Positions 1 to 11,421 of a stretch of 64,000 bases of DNA are shown in pieces. The DNA lies in assembly GCA_038373865.1 (NCBI GenBank), contig JAXGGA010004496.1, forward strand, positions 23,734 through 87,733. Direction: 5' to 3'. Position 1 is the stretch's first letter, and each line of letters opens with the position of its first letter. Made by a program: the position numbers and the translations under genes. This DNA is from Uloborus plumipes (taxonomy: Eukaryota; Arthropoda; Arachnida; Araneae; Uloboridae). The notes below the pieces were generated by a model. The model saw only the letters and a list, made by a program, of their open reading frames with translations. It was not told the origin of the DNA and did no database searches.

Positions 1-90
1 TACATGTTTTAAGAATGAATGAGCACACTATAAAACCTAAATGGCAAACTTCTACCTCAAATAGTTATTGTTACAGAATAACAAATACTT

Positions 91-340
91 GAAGGGTCAG
101 GGGGGAAAACCACGGTAGTCACATTTGATTCATTTTGAGAAAAACGAAATTTAAACTTTACGAACTCATAAACTTCCCCAGTATACTTGTTCTAAAATGA
201 CAATAATACATGGACTACAGTGTTTTTTTCACGAATATTGCATATACTAAACGAAATTACACTTATTTTTCTAACAGGTGGTAGCATCAGTTTAAATTCA
301 ACAAAAAGTGGACTACCGTGGTTTTTCCCCCTGACCCTTC
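91..340 (+). mobile_element. MITE, GAAGGG family, copy 1 (250 bp)
   Basis: The ends are inverted repeats GAAGGGTCAGGGGG and its complement. A 4-bp duplication ACTT (87-90 and 341-344) flanks the element. It is nearly identical, in opposite orientation, to the copy at 52310-52558 (about three differences over 250 bp by eye). No coding capacity. Confidence 0.85.
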
Positions 341-344
341 ACTT

Positions 345-1354
345 GTTTTCGGTTACGGTCGTTACAAAGAATCTAGATAATTTTGCCTGCCTGTAATTAA
401 AAACCAATACAACCTATAAAGAAATTGATTACTGGAAAAGGGCAAAGGGAGTGCTTACTAAAGCACTATAATTCGTTATCTTCCAAATTGAACCCGGTGT
501 GACCAGAGTCTAGGCTGGAAACTTGCTAATTTTTAACTGAAAAAATGGGTTAGAAAAACGTTTAGGGCGTTGAATCCATGTTAAAGTAAAAACTAGGATA
601 TTTTACCCTTTGAATTAGGAAACTATGCTTTCTTGTGAATAAAATGACACATAAAGATGATAGTATAAAGTGAGGTTCATATTTTGATGTCTATGTCCTA
701 TTTCTCATGGATTGGCCCATATTTCTAGTTATTTGATCACTGTAAAGATTTCATTTGAAGTTTCTAAATTAGTGACCTACCCACCACTATTCTTGATTGC
801 AATACCGGATAGAAAATGTACCCTGTTTTCGATATTTTTACACCTGATACCATAATATCAGTACCAATACCGTAATTAGAAATTTTTCAAAAAAAAAAAA
901 AGAGCAAAATTATACTCGTTTCACTGTCAGTTTTACGAAATTGTATATGTTAAAATATTAAATGAAATTTCAATGCAGAAGGATTAAATAAAGAGAAAAA
1001 ATCATATATATTTCAATAAGAATATTATTATAAGTAGTTTATTGCGCTAAACATAAGAAATAACGGTGAAAAGAAGCTCTTACTGTATTAAGATGCAAAA
1101 AAATATTAAAACATGTATCATCACGAAAAAGGGTGACTAGTATGATCTCTTTTTTTTTTTGAAACAAAATTGTCATTCACTTCAACATATAGTTATGAAA
1201 ACACCCGATTTTTAAAGTCATTAACTCTACCTTAAGTTGTATTATTAACCGACTTCGAAAAGGAGAAGGCTCTCAAGTCAAAAAACTCATGTACTTGTTA
1301 GCTCATTGAAACAAAATTTCGACATCAAATGGTTGATTTCGATAGTCTCACTGA
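345..1354. other. Non-coding stretch downstream of GPCR-A
   Basis: AT-rich DNA with no gene seen. Around 1248-1285 is a fragment of a dispersed arthropod repeat beginning ACCGACTTC and continuing into a GGAGAAGG-like box; better copies are at 16705-16850 and 33355-33545. Confidence 0.5.
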
Positions 1355-1360
1355 TTTATT
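1355..1360 (-). terminator. Possible polyadenylation signal of GPCR-A
   Basis: AATAAA on the minus strand lies about 175 nt past the TGA stop. The region is very AT-rich, so a chance match is quite possible. Confidence 0.3.
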
Positions 1361-1533
1361 TACATTAGAAACCTTTAATTGAAAATTTTTCATTATTTTC
1401 AGTAAATTCCAAAATTTTTAATATGCCTTATAAAATGCTTGATTTACGAAAGTGCAAAATATAACAAAATACCGGCATTCGATATACCGGAGTACCAGTA
1501 TTGCAATCGCTAAGTTTAATGTATATGAATACC

Positions 1534-2532
1534 TCAATTCCACACAAAAAATTTCCGATATAAAATTCGAGGTAGCTTTTTGTAAGCTGCCCTATAATCT
1601 TTTCTGAGTATGCCATAAATAAACGGATTTACTGCAGATGATACAAAAAGCAGACAACAAAATAGGTAAGTAATGCGTGGAGGAAGGTTTATGGGGAAAA
1701 CTGATCTTAGATGCTTTGACAAAATGTAAGGAGAATAGCTAAGGTAGTAAAATATCACCACGACAATCAAACTAAGGATCGTTTTATTCATAGTTGAATC
1801 GCCTGGAGTTTTCCGAAATGTTACGTCAGAGTTTTTGCGCCTGACGAACAGCGTATTCGCCTTTGACTTAAAAGCGGTGAAAATAATTAATGAGTTGCAT
1901 ATGGCCATAGACACTGCTGGTAGGTAATGGCAACTGGTGCAGCCCCATCCCGTCATGAAACGAATTTCATAAATGCTCCAATCATAAGCACACGAGCCTT
2001 CCGCATAGTCATAAACAGCCCAGTCGAAAATCATAGTTGGTAGGAAAATTGAAATGCACATGAAGATGAGAAATACTCCAATATAAACCACTCTCTTTTT
2101 GCTCATTATGGTGGAATACTGCAGTGGCTTCATAACTGCAAAAGCTCTGTCTATGCTTATGAACGAAATAGTGAACGATGAAGCACAAACACAGGTGTAC
2201 TCCAAACCTACATGAATCCTGCAAAGTATATCTCCGAATGGCCAATAATCAATAGCAACTGATACGGCAGAAGGCATCATAATAAAAATCCCCGTGACAA
2301 TGTCCGTTACTGCCAAATATACCAGCAACAGGTTACTGGTCTGATCTCGAAGGGCCTCGTCCCAGATCGAAGTAAGGACGACAGCGAGGTTGCCCAGAGT
2401 GCCAATGAGTCCTAAAACAACAGTGAAGGTCGCTCCAAATATTTTCATTCCATATTTGCGACGATAAACGTCTTCAATGGTCTCGTTGAAGTCATTATAG
2501 AAAACTGAACAGTTTGCATCGTCAAAATCCAT
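1534..2532 (-). CDS. GPCR-A: class A (rhodopsin-like) seven-helix receptor, orphan family
   Basis: The 332-residue product is a complete class A receptor for the plasma membrane, expected to signal through G proteins; its ligand cannot be read from sequence. The short N-terminus carries N-glycosylation sites (N7, N16). Helix 1 has the GN pair (N48), helix 2 LAVTD (D77), helix 3 C104 and D128-R129-A130 in place of DRY, and extracellular loop 2 has C181. Helix 5 has P205, helix 6 YSP with P268, and helix 7 NPFIY (N302-Y306), followed by a basic helix 8 (RKDYRAAYKK). The residue at 3.32 is E111, not the Asp of amine receptors; Y266 replaces the toggle Trp and helix 4 lacks its usual Trp. Intracellular loop 3 is short. 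The ATG is supported by GPCR-B, which starts at the same residue, and by a splice acceptor just upstream. The product is clearly paralogous to GPCR-B and GPCR-C. Family assignment is secure; subfamily is not. Confidence 0.93.
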   Translation of the reverse strand: MDFDDANCSVFYNDFNETIEDVYRRKYGMKIFGATFTVVLGLIGTLGNLAVVLTSIWDEALRDQTSNLLLVYLAVTDIVTGIFIMMPSAVSVAIDYWPFGDILCRIHVGLEYTCVCASSFTISFISIDRAFAVMKPLQYSTIMSKKRVVYIGVFLIFMCISIFLPTMIFDWAVYDYAEGSCAYDWSIYEIRFMTGWGCTSCHYLPAVSMAICNSLIIFTAFKSKANTLFVRRKNSDVTFRKTPGDSTMNKTILSLIVVVIFYYLSYSPYILSKHLRSVFPINLPPRITYLFCCLLFVSSAVNPFIYGILRKDYRAAYKKLPRILYRKFFVWN

Positions 2533-2560
2533 TTTCCTAGAAAAGAAAAAGAAGAATGCA
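2533..2560 (-). promoter_or_regulatory. 3' splice site before the GPCR-A start codon
   Basis: On the minus strand a run of C and T ending in TTTTCTAG precedes GAAAATGG, so the acceptor AG (2538-2537) lies 5 nt before the ATG. GPCR-B has the same AG-GAAAATGG arrangement. The coding exon is therefore probably the second or later exon, with an upstream non-coding exon. The donor was not found. Confidence 0.72.
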
Positions 2561-2942
2561 TATTAGCGTTTAAAGCAAAAAGGTTAAACTAGGCAGCTAA
2601 CATTTGCCATAAAGCTTTTTTTGCACTGTAAAAGAATTCCAAAACGTCCCAGATTATTTCTGGGCAACTTTCCGAGATTTCACAGGTTTACACCAATGTT
2701 CTGTGACAAATATTTTTAGCCCACCAGCGTCGAAATATACTCAGCTGTATTTTATCGAAGCCATACCGTTATTGCATAAAACATACACAAGAAAAACATT
2801 ACTGCATATTTTTCAATATTTTCTCAAGTGATGCTGTCTTTTTTTTTCGTCCGCTTCTGTCATATTTAAAAAAATGTGTTTATTATAACACATGTTATCA
2901 TTTTCGATGTTGGTAATCCTTTTGAAAACAGACTATATACAC
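2561..2942. other. Upstream flank of GPCR-A, probable 5' UTR intron
   Basis: No ORF and no clear repeat. If the acceptor before the ATG is used, this stretch is intron sequence. Confidence 0.4.
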
Positions 2943-2944
2943 TA

Positions 2945-5900
2945 GGGTGGGTCGAAAAAACCCTTTTTTTTTTCTGATCAATTTCTAATAGCACGGAAAA
3001 TTTGCCCATGGGCATCCTAATAACGGGAAAAATAATAAAAAAAATATTGATTACTTTTGTAATCGCGCAAAAACTCTAAAGTTTAGAAAAAAAAAGAGAA
3101 AATTCTGTCATTTTTAAAGATGAATATTTTTTTCCAAAAATATATTTTTTTTTAATTTCTAATAGTGCGGAAAACTTGCGCATGGGCAATATAATAACGG
3201 AAAAAATAATGAAAATAATATTTAATGACTTCTGTGATCGCGAAAAAGCTTTAAAGTTTCGAAAAAAAGAGAAAAATCTGTAATAGAGTAAATTTTTTTT
3301 TTCAAAAAATATTTTTTAATTTCTAATAGTAAGGAAAACGTATGCATGAGCTTCCAAATAACAGCAAAAAAATTTAAAAAATAATTAATTATTTTTGAAA
3401 CCACGCAAAAGGTCTAAAATTTCGAAAAAAAGAGAAAAATCTAATTTTTAAAAATATATAATTATTAAAAAAAATATTTAATGGTATAAAAACTACTCTT
3501 GTAGTTATAGAAATTGTTTAAGAAAAACTTGAGGTACATTGCCGTTAGTTTGAATTTGTGAAAAAACCCTAAAAATGCTTATTTTTTTTTTTTTTTTTGG
3601 AAAAAATCACACATCGCAGCTTATTGCACCTTTCAGCATATCTTTTACAGATTCTAAAATAACACTAAATCAAGTCCCACCCACACCCTACCAAATCAAC
3701 CAACCAATTTGGGTGTGCTTACTTACGCCTTACACCCTATGAATTCTGACTTCGAATTAAAGTTTTGCATTAAAGATCTTAATTTTAAGGTTGTCTTAAT
3801 AAAACCCTCTCGGTTTTCATGCCCGCAAACTTTAGCAGCAGCCTTTGTAACTAGTTTTCCACACTTCTCCACTAACTGAGTGAGGCAGCAAAATTTCAAG
3901 TAATCAAATTCTGGAAGGGTCTTTTCTTTCAATAGGGTTGAAATATTTTCTGTAGACATATTTGACAGAAGGGGTGGATGTGTCAGTTTAGAATTTGTCC
4001 AATTAATTAGTTCAGAATTTTAGTCAGTGGCTTCAAAGTTAATTGAAGAAAGCTTGAAAGTTCTAAGGTGGCCCACTACTGGCGGCTCATTTCTGGCTTT
4101 CAGTATCTTCCTGTAGCCTAACTCTCTAATGTGCTGTCTGTCATCCATTATCATCGGCAGCATGAGATTCTCTGGACGGCAGAAGAAAGAGTTTCTCTGA
4201 ATGACTGGATTGATTTTTTTTTTGTATGTTGTCCGGAAAATGTCTGGTTGTTTGAATGATCTTTAATACGTGCTTCGGACCATCTTTCACAGTTTTGTGC
4301 ACTTTAATATTGAACCAAACAGGATCGCAGGTCTTTACAATGCAATTTGAAAGGGTTTTCATTTCGCTTGTCGGACTTATTTGGGAAACATAAAGTCTTA
4401 ACACCCGGTTTGCACAAGTTAACCATCTGGAATGGCTGAGGTGTCCAGGATTTTTAGCTGCTAATTCTAGATCACAGCTTCCTGCGCTGACTGCTTGAAC
4501 AATGTCTAAAAGATATTTCTAATCTTTACTGAGGTCAGTTTTATTTATTGTGATGGTAACTTCAGATTGAATAGGCACAAAATCAACAACAGGATTTTTT
4601 TTTACAGTAAGTCAGTTGCTTGCCAATTGGACCACTGAAGGATGCTGGCCCAGTTGATGTCCCGTCTAAGTGCTCAAACATGTTTAAAGGAAGCTCATTA
4701 AAGTGTAATAAACAAATAAACCACTGCAGTGGTCGCTGACACTGAACTTCAATGTTCCGTACAACACCATTTTTCCAGCCAGTGTTTGCAGCTGTCCCAT
4801 CACATCCGATAACTTCTACTGCACTCGTGTCAAAATCTTCTTTTTTCATACAATCAAAAATGCTTGTGGCAATATCATTGCCGGTTCCTGTGTTAGGTGT
4901 AACATGACCAATGTATTGGCCCCCAGGTTCACTGATAATGGAAACATGTTCTTTTTTTCTTATTCTGCGGTACATTTTAGGCCCTATTTTTTCTTGTGTT
5001 AATGTATCATCTTTTCTACCGTCGAAGTATATTCCTTTCAATTCTTTGATTTGGTGCTCTTTTTCCTTTATTGCTTTTCGAACCTCCACTTTTTCTCTTC
5101 TAATCTTATTTTTGTCAACCACTCGTGATATATCTGAATCGGAGATTATTCCAAAATCATGCAGGACACCAGAAGCTATTGCTGCTGCGGCCCTGTCAGA
5201 AACACCGTACCTATCACTTAATAGGGAAGTACACGACAACTTGGAACGCATTTGAGATGTGGAAGGCAATGTCAAACTCTTGTCACAGTCTGCTCTTGTG
5301 AAAGTCTTCTGATCAAGTTTACTCGACTTAGTGCTGGGAGTAGCAGGATCAGAAGTATTGCATTCATGCATAGAAAGTTTTCACTTCTTTTTCTGTTTTA
5401 GTCAGTTTAACTGTCTCTTTTCTATCCAAATTGCCAATAAATTGCATCCTGGCTGTTCTTTGATCGTTTAAGAACTTTAATTCAATGGCAGGATTTTTTT
5501 TACTTTCTCACATTTGCATCCACATTGCTGTCCAGTGGCATTTTACAACCACTGGACAGGGACACGCTATCGGACAGTTAGAGTAAGCTGGTTGATTCTC
5601 ACATGTGCAAGAAAAATGTCATACTACATTTGCAAGCTGCAATATCGAAAAGTTTGTTCTTAGCGTTGGTTATAAAGACTTCTAACTTTCTCTTATAAAT
5701 AGCTTCTTCATAATCCTTGTTGTATGATTTTTTTAGCCTACTATAAGTCTTAAAATAGGAGGTAATCATTTGCACAACACGAGTGTGTGTAACTGTTGGA
5801 ATTGAGGCTATTCGATAAATTTTAATTATTTCATTTGCAACTGTTTCGGCAATAGGTAAAAAAATAATTCCTTCTTATTATTAGGATTAATTAACAATGA

Positions 5901-6906
5901 ACGTTTGTACTTCTTTTCTAGGCAAGAAAGCAGCATGTCCTCGTATGTCGGCAGGATTGTTCCACTCAGTTCTTTGGGTGAGTCGAAAAAAGAGCCCTTG
6001 ATGGACTTCCTTGTTAGTAACACGTTTTTTGAATTCGCCATTTGAAAATTACTATAGGAATCACTTTCATATAATCATAATATGCATACGAACCGCATGG
6101 GTTTAAAAAACAAGATGAACAAACTATAAATGTAGTGACGTTAAGAAAACTTTGTAGCCATATGATCTAAAAAAAAAAAACCTTCACCGCCCGAAAGCCT
6201 CGAAAGCCCGCGAGCGAGTCGATCGAGGGCTGCTCCATCCAATGCTGTCTGAAGGGGGGTAGAATATGGTTACAAGAGAGCAACAAATATGTTTCAAGCT
6301 CTTTTTAAGTTTCTAGATGAACCTGCAGTATAAGTGTGTAAAATGTGAAAACGAGTTGTTAGGTTGTGTATTACGGCAGCTGTATGTCAGCTTGCGAATG
6401 TATAAAATACAACTTTTGCTTAAAACATGTTGTTTTAAGGCTTTTTGCAAGAATTCAAACGAACGGCAATGCGGCCCAAGTTTTTTAAACCCATTTCAGT
6501 TACTACAAGAGTAGCTTTTATAGTATTAAAAATAAAATAAATCATTTTCAAAAATAATTATATATTTTTTTTAATTACAGATTTTTCCCTTTTTTTCTGA
6601 ACTTTAGAGCTCTTGCGCTTATACAAAAGTAATTAATTATTTATTTATTATTTTCCCGTTATTAGGATTCCCATGCGTAAGTTTTCCGCAGTATTAGAAA
6701 TTTAAAAAAGGATTTTTTGAAAAAAAAATTCATGTTTAAAAATGACAGATTTTTCTCTTTTTTTTCTAAAATTTAGAGCTCTTGCGCGATTACAAAAGTA
6801 ATTAAGTATTTTTTTTTATTATTTTTCCGCTATTAAGATGCCCAAGAGCAAGTTTTCCGTGCTATTAGAAATTGATCAGAAAAAAAAAGCTTTTTTCGAC
6901 CCACCC
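2945..6906. mobile_element. DNA transposon relic with GGGTGGGTCG termini (about 4.0 kb)
   Basis: The ends are inverted repeats starting GGGTGGGTCGAAAAAA, with TA on both sides (2943-2944, 6907-6908). Inside each end, a unit of about 165-175 bp beginning AATTTCTAATAG is repeated: three copies on the left (from 2980, 3154 and 3318) and two in inverted orientation on the right (near 6691 and 6861). The centre carries degenerate minus-strand coding segments (3723-6041). The ends resemble those of the element at 43332-47347. Superfamily not assigned. Confidence 0.82.
3723..6041 (-). pseudogene. Degenerate transposon protein with CDGT/NTG motif
   Basis: Several minus-strand open segments in different frames (5826-6041, 4583-5371, 4141-4404, 3723-3959) appear to be remains of one protein. 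The longest (262 codons) has a Lys/Glu-rich, likely helical stretch in the middle, then IGCDGTAANTG, RPLQWFICLLH and FNELPLNMFEHLDG, ending near FSGPIGKQLTYC. From memory, proteins with the same CDGT-NTG-RPLQW-NELP layout are common, uncharacterised, transposon-borne proteins of arthropods and cnidarians; the Asp of CDGT may be a catalytic acidic residue (inference). Stops and frame changes between segments show it is broken. The gene lies wholly inside the inverted repeats of its element, and the N-terminal segment (5826-6041) faces the right end. It is not a host gene. Confidence 0.7.
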
Positions 6907-7392
6907 TAATATACACGTCAGGATATCGCCTCTAGCTGTTTGATTTTGGGTGAAAAATTACTTTGAGGAATTTGAAAACAAAAAAAAAAAAAAATGTCCA
7001 TTGACAGAAACAGATGGTGCTTATGAAAAGTTTTTGTTGCATGCCTTTAAGAAGAGATCGAAATATGAAAAAAAGGGGCACATGTGAACATTGTACTTTT
7101 TTTAAAGATTACCTCAAGCAAAGAATTTTAAAAATTTCTCAAGTACCAGTCATACAAAAACTTTTAGAGAAATGAGACATTTTTTATTTCTATGATGACA
7201 GGTTCTTAGTTTTAGCACGTGCTGCATACAATTTTATGTCTGTCTGCCTGCTCCCCTCTATTTACTTTTGAATGAATAGTCCAACAAGAACAAACTTTTT
7301 TTTTGTTCAAAAGATCTCGTTGAGGACATCTCATTCCTATTCTTCCTTTTGTGAATTGAAAAAAACTTAAATTTTTTGCTGCCATGGCGAAA

Positions 7393-7426
7393 TTTAAGTT
7401 CAGGGTAGATCGATCCTGAACTTAAA
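7393..7426. repeat. Short perfect hairpin
   Basis: TTTAAGTTCAGG (7393-7404) pairs with CCTGAACTTAAA (7415-7426) across a 10-nt loop. No associated gene; role unknown. Confidence 0.6.
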
Positions 7427-7499
7427 AAGTCGGATTTGCTTCAATCTAACTTTTAAGAAATTGATTTTGATGAAGAATGTGCCAAACATTCTGAATGAG

Positions 7500-7870
7500 T
7501 TGTTTTGAGGAATCCGATTCGAAATTCCTGTACTCCGACTCCGCAACCATAGCAGAAATGTAGGCTCGGAAAAAATGACTAACTCCTACTATTAGAATTT
7601 TAGAGCCTTCGACTCCCAGCCAGTCCGCCTATTGAATTCGACTAACGACTCCAATTTTTTGACTCGGACTCCGACACCGAATCCTCGACTACGATTACAA
7701 CTACACAGCTATAGCAGGAATGTGAAAAATGACTGACCCCTACTATTAAAACTTTACAGCCTTCGATTCCCACTCAATCTTTCGGCTCCCGACTGACGAT
7801 TTCAACGCAGAATTCTTGGCTCGGCAAGTCTCGGCTATGGCAGAATTGCAGGCTTGTAAAAAATGACAGA
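7500..7870. repeat. GACTCC-rich low-complexity repeats
   Basis: Repeated ACTCCGACTCC-type words and two diverged copies of a longer unit (about 7550-7690 and 7690-7860). A similar patch is at 62828-62885. Probably a decayed dispersed repeat. Confidence 0.55.
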
Positions 7871-9228
7871 TTCCTACTAGAGTCATTCCATGTCAAGTGA
7901 TCCAACTTTTTTACCTCACATTTTTGTATTTCTTTCAAATTTGGCTCATCAGTTGTACCCCTTGAGGTAATCCAAAATCTCAATTTTTAGATTTTTATCT
8001 CTATTGTTTTTTTATTTATGATACTTTGAACTTTGGAAAAACTCTCGTTTTTCCATAGATGAGGGAACATAAAAGGGACCATAACTCGGTACCAAATATA
8101 GATAGAACGATTTGATAAATTGCATTTTAAAGTGCGTTAGTTGCAGTTGAATCTGATATGCAACATGACTAATTTTATAAAAGTTTTATTTTTAAAAAAA
8201 TGAAATTTAAATTTCAAATTTAAATTTCTCGGAGAACATATAATGAATTTCTTTCAAAAAATTCTCAAAAAGTTTATTTATTTTACCTTTGTTTGTACAC
8301 ATATTTAGGTTGGGATCTCAACAGGATCATAGTTTTTTGAATTTTTTAATAAAACTGTATAGGAAAAAAATGATATTTTTTAGATTCTATTTATTTTAAT
8401 ACTAAGTTCTCTTGCTTGTGATAGTCTAAAAAGAAGTAAGTAAACATGAATATGCTTGAAGTGAGCTGGCATGAGCTTGTAGATTGGTGAGGTTCCTCCC
8501 CCCCCCCTGCACAATCACTCTTTTTTATTTCAAAACTGTTCAAAATGTTTTTAAAAAAATATCTTTGGTACTAAATGACTATTAATTTTATTTAAAGTTG
8601 GCAAATGGGCTTCCTTATAACAAGGCAAAGTACAACCCTTCCCCCACCTAAATACACCATTAACGCTATACTAATATGACGTCTAACCTGGGGATTGAAT
8701 AGAGGATTATTTTCACCCTTGGTATATATTGTTTTTCAGACGAAGCTTTTTTTTTTCGATAAAATTTCACAAAGTGTACCTCTATTCAATATCTGAAATT
8801 TAACTTATGATTCATTTCATCTCCTACCCCAGCACCAATCTTCAATTTTGGAGGGAGGAAAGAAATGGTTCGCCCCAAGATCATAGCAAATAGCGAAATA
8901 GCACTGTTTCTCCTTGTGTTTTCTATTCTTTTCGCAGAAAACTGAAAATAAATCAAAGTATTAGATCATATGTCTGTGTCCCATAACTGTCTTTTCACAT
9001 TATCTAGTGTGCAGCTCTTATTATTATTTTTTAAATTGTTTGTTTTCTTTTTCATTTTGTTGTAAAGGAGAGTAATGCAGAAAGTCAGATCTATATACAT
9101 AGATTGAAATCAATTATATATTAAACAAACACTATATTATTACCCAGATTGAACAGAGAAGTCATTGAAATTTTCAAACACCCAAATTATTTTAACAAGA
9201 AGGAAGAAGAAGTAAAAGTTAACAAGCT

Positions 9229-9465
9229 TTGGCATCCAGTCATCTGTCAATCCCGAGCCGGAAGGTAGAGGGTGCTGCGTTTTCAATTTAAAATCTTGCA
9301 GCAGTTCAAAATTTCGCATCAGTCGCCAAATTAATCAACGACACCCACTGAGGATGACCGCCGCAGTTGCGATCGAAACGTATGGATTAAAGCCATTCAG
9401 ACCACGGCACAACAGCCCGGAATCCTTAACTAATATTTACACCGGCCGTGAAAGCCTTCATTCTT
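9229..9465 (+). repeat. Dispersed repeat with a hammerhead-like core
   Basis: GC-richer block in the loop of the fold-back. It contains CTGAGGA (9348-9354), then GACCGC (9356-9361), a 7-nt loop, GCGATC (9369-9374, one mismatch in the stem) and GAAA (9375-9378). That order (CTGANGA, stem, GAAA) matches the hammerhead ribozyme core known from Penelope-like retroelements. Stem III and the cleavage triplet are not clear, so activity is unproven. Confidence 0.4.
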
Positions 9466-10016
9466 ACATTAAACAAACACTTTTTTTGAGCATAACCTCT
9501 CATGTTGTTTAACTTCTTTACAGATTGTCCCCCCTCCCTTACCTTCCGTTCCCTCTCCAGACTTTTTTTTATCATCCCACCTCCCCCCATTTCAAAGCCT
9601 TAGTCTCTACTGATGTCTGGTAGTGTTTCAATTTGTTACTATTTCTTATTAGCTCATTTGCTTTGTCCAATAAGAGAAAGGAAAGGCAGTTATAGGAATT
9701 GACATATGACCTGATATTTTGATTTCTTTTCAGTTTTGTATGAAAATAATGGGAAAACATTATAACAAGGGGAAACAGTGATTTTTTACTGTTTGCTATG
9801 ATCTTGGGGCGAACCATTCCTTTTCTCCCTCCAAAATTGAAGATTGGTGATGGGGTAGGGGATAAAATGAATCATAAGTTTAAACTCAGATATTGAATGG
9901 AAGTACACTTTGTGAAGGTTGGATTGAAAAAGAAACACTTCGTCTGCAAAACAATATATATCGAGGGTGAAAATAATCCTCAAATCAATCCCCAGGTGAG
10001 ACGTCATATTAGTATA

Positions 10017-10400
10017 TCTCACTCTTGCTACAAAAGTGCCACAACTCAAAAAACTACGTTTTCCAGGAATTGCAAAAAACTGTTCCCGGGCTGACTCGGC
10101 ACATTTTAGTATTTTTGAATTTGTCAATATGAAGACCAATACATCTCAAACTATGATCGTTAGTTACGCACGTTACTCTACGACGGCTGGACGACAACTC
10201 AAGATGTGGCATTTCAGTGGAAGGGGTCCTATGCATCTTGATAACAACAAAACGCCATAACTGCCCTTTGGCGGCTGATTTTTCAATGCAACTTCTGGCT
10301 CTTTTGAAGATTGGTAGAGACGTGTAAACTACGTCTAATGACGGTCATAACTCAAAAATTACAATTTTTGAGTTGTGGCACTTTTGTAGCAAGAGTGCGA
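10017..10400. mobile_element. MITE with TCTCACTCTTGC termini (384 bp)
   Basis: Inverted ends read TCTCACTCTTGCTACAAAAG on the left and, as complement, TCGCACTCTTGCTACAAAAG on the right. Flanks are TATA (10013-10016) and TATT (10401-10404). The opposite arm of the fold-back has the uninterrupted site (GTATAGCG on the complement of about 8660-8680). Confidence 0.82.
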
Positions 10401-10905
10401 TATTGTGTTAATGGTATATTTGGGTGGGGGAAGGGCTGTACTTCGTCTTGTTATAAGGAAACCCATTTACCAACTTTCAATAAGTTGATTATTCATTTTT
10501 TATCAAAGAGGTTTTTTTAAAACATTTTTACAGTTTGGGAAAAAATGATTGGGCCGGGAAGGGAGGGAGGGGGGGGGGGCGACCAATCTACAAGTGCATG
10601 CGAGCTCACTTACCTAGGGTGGGGGTGGTGGATACTTCGTTTAGTTCTAAGGAAACCCATTTACCAACTTTAAATAAGTTTTCTATTCATTTAGCACCAA
10701 AGAGATTGTTTTAAAAGCATTTTGAACAGTTTTGAAATAAAAACGAGTGGTTGTGCGGGGGGGGGGTGGTAGGCTGTGCGAAACGCAATGCAAGATGTGG
10801 ACTTTCAAACTTTAATGCACCTCGAACTTTTAAAATGTAATAAATAGTGCCTTAAAAAAACAAGTTCGCCAAAAATATGTATACAATAGTTGTTTTTTAC
10901 AACAC

Positions 10906-11421
10906 ACTAGCTTATTACCGGGCGTTGCCTGGGTGCTTATTAAAAACGGTCGCAAAAATTAGAATTAAATATCTGTTGGAACCTCTAATTTTTCTGCATA
11001 ATACAATATTTGTACGAATGTCCCAAGGTAATTAGAATATGAATTATAATTGTTTTTAACTTATTTCATAAAATAAAATAGGGGAGTCTTAAATGGAAAA
11101 TTCATTGTTAATCGTAATCTTTGTTGAAAAATACGCACATTTAAATGTGTTAAATTGTGTCAATTTGTATGCTTAAAGGCTTATTCCTATTACTCTATCT
11201 ATTCAAAATTGAAAGAAAATGGCCGTTTTGAGACAAAAAATTTGAGTTTTGAGCTTTTTCGATTTTTTAAAAATTTCAAAACCCCGCCTATGGGAATTCT
11301 AGTGCGTCAAAGAACCTCCGTGTCAAGTTTGATGAAAATCCGACGAAAACTCTTTGGATTTGTATAAGGAACAAACATACATACAAATATACGTGCATCT
11401 ATTTTTATAGATATAGATAGA
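10906..11421 (+). mobile_element. Dispersed arthropod repeat, CTAGCTTATTACCGGGCG type
   Basis: Begins ACTAGCTTATTACCGGGCG and ends with a run of ACATACATACAAATATACG followed by ATAGATATAGATAGA. Just before the end is a conserved stretch TCAAGTTTGATGAAAATCCG. These ends are typical of very abundant non-autonomous arthropod repeats. No coding capacity; class uncertain. Confidence 0.55.

Larger units (their letters stand above)
6909..8458. other. Intergenic, AT-rich repeat debris
   Basis: Apart from the hairpin at 7393 and the GACTCC patch, this stretch holds only AT-rich sequence. The text near 7876 (GAGTCATTCCATGTCAAGTG) looks like the border of another decayed repeat. Confidence 0.4.
8459..10611. 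mobile_element. Large fold-back element with about 540-bp arms
   Basis: The left arm (about 8459-8995) and right arm (about 9685-10611) are inverted copies; the right arm is longer because a 384-bp element (10017-10400) is inserted in it. Shared landmarks include the ACCAATCTTCAATTTTGGAG box, G/C homopolymer tracts and GAGCTCACTT at the outer edge. The loop contains a different repeat (9229-9465). Part of the right arm is repeated directly at about 10620-10775. Confidence 0.78.
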
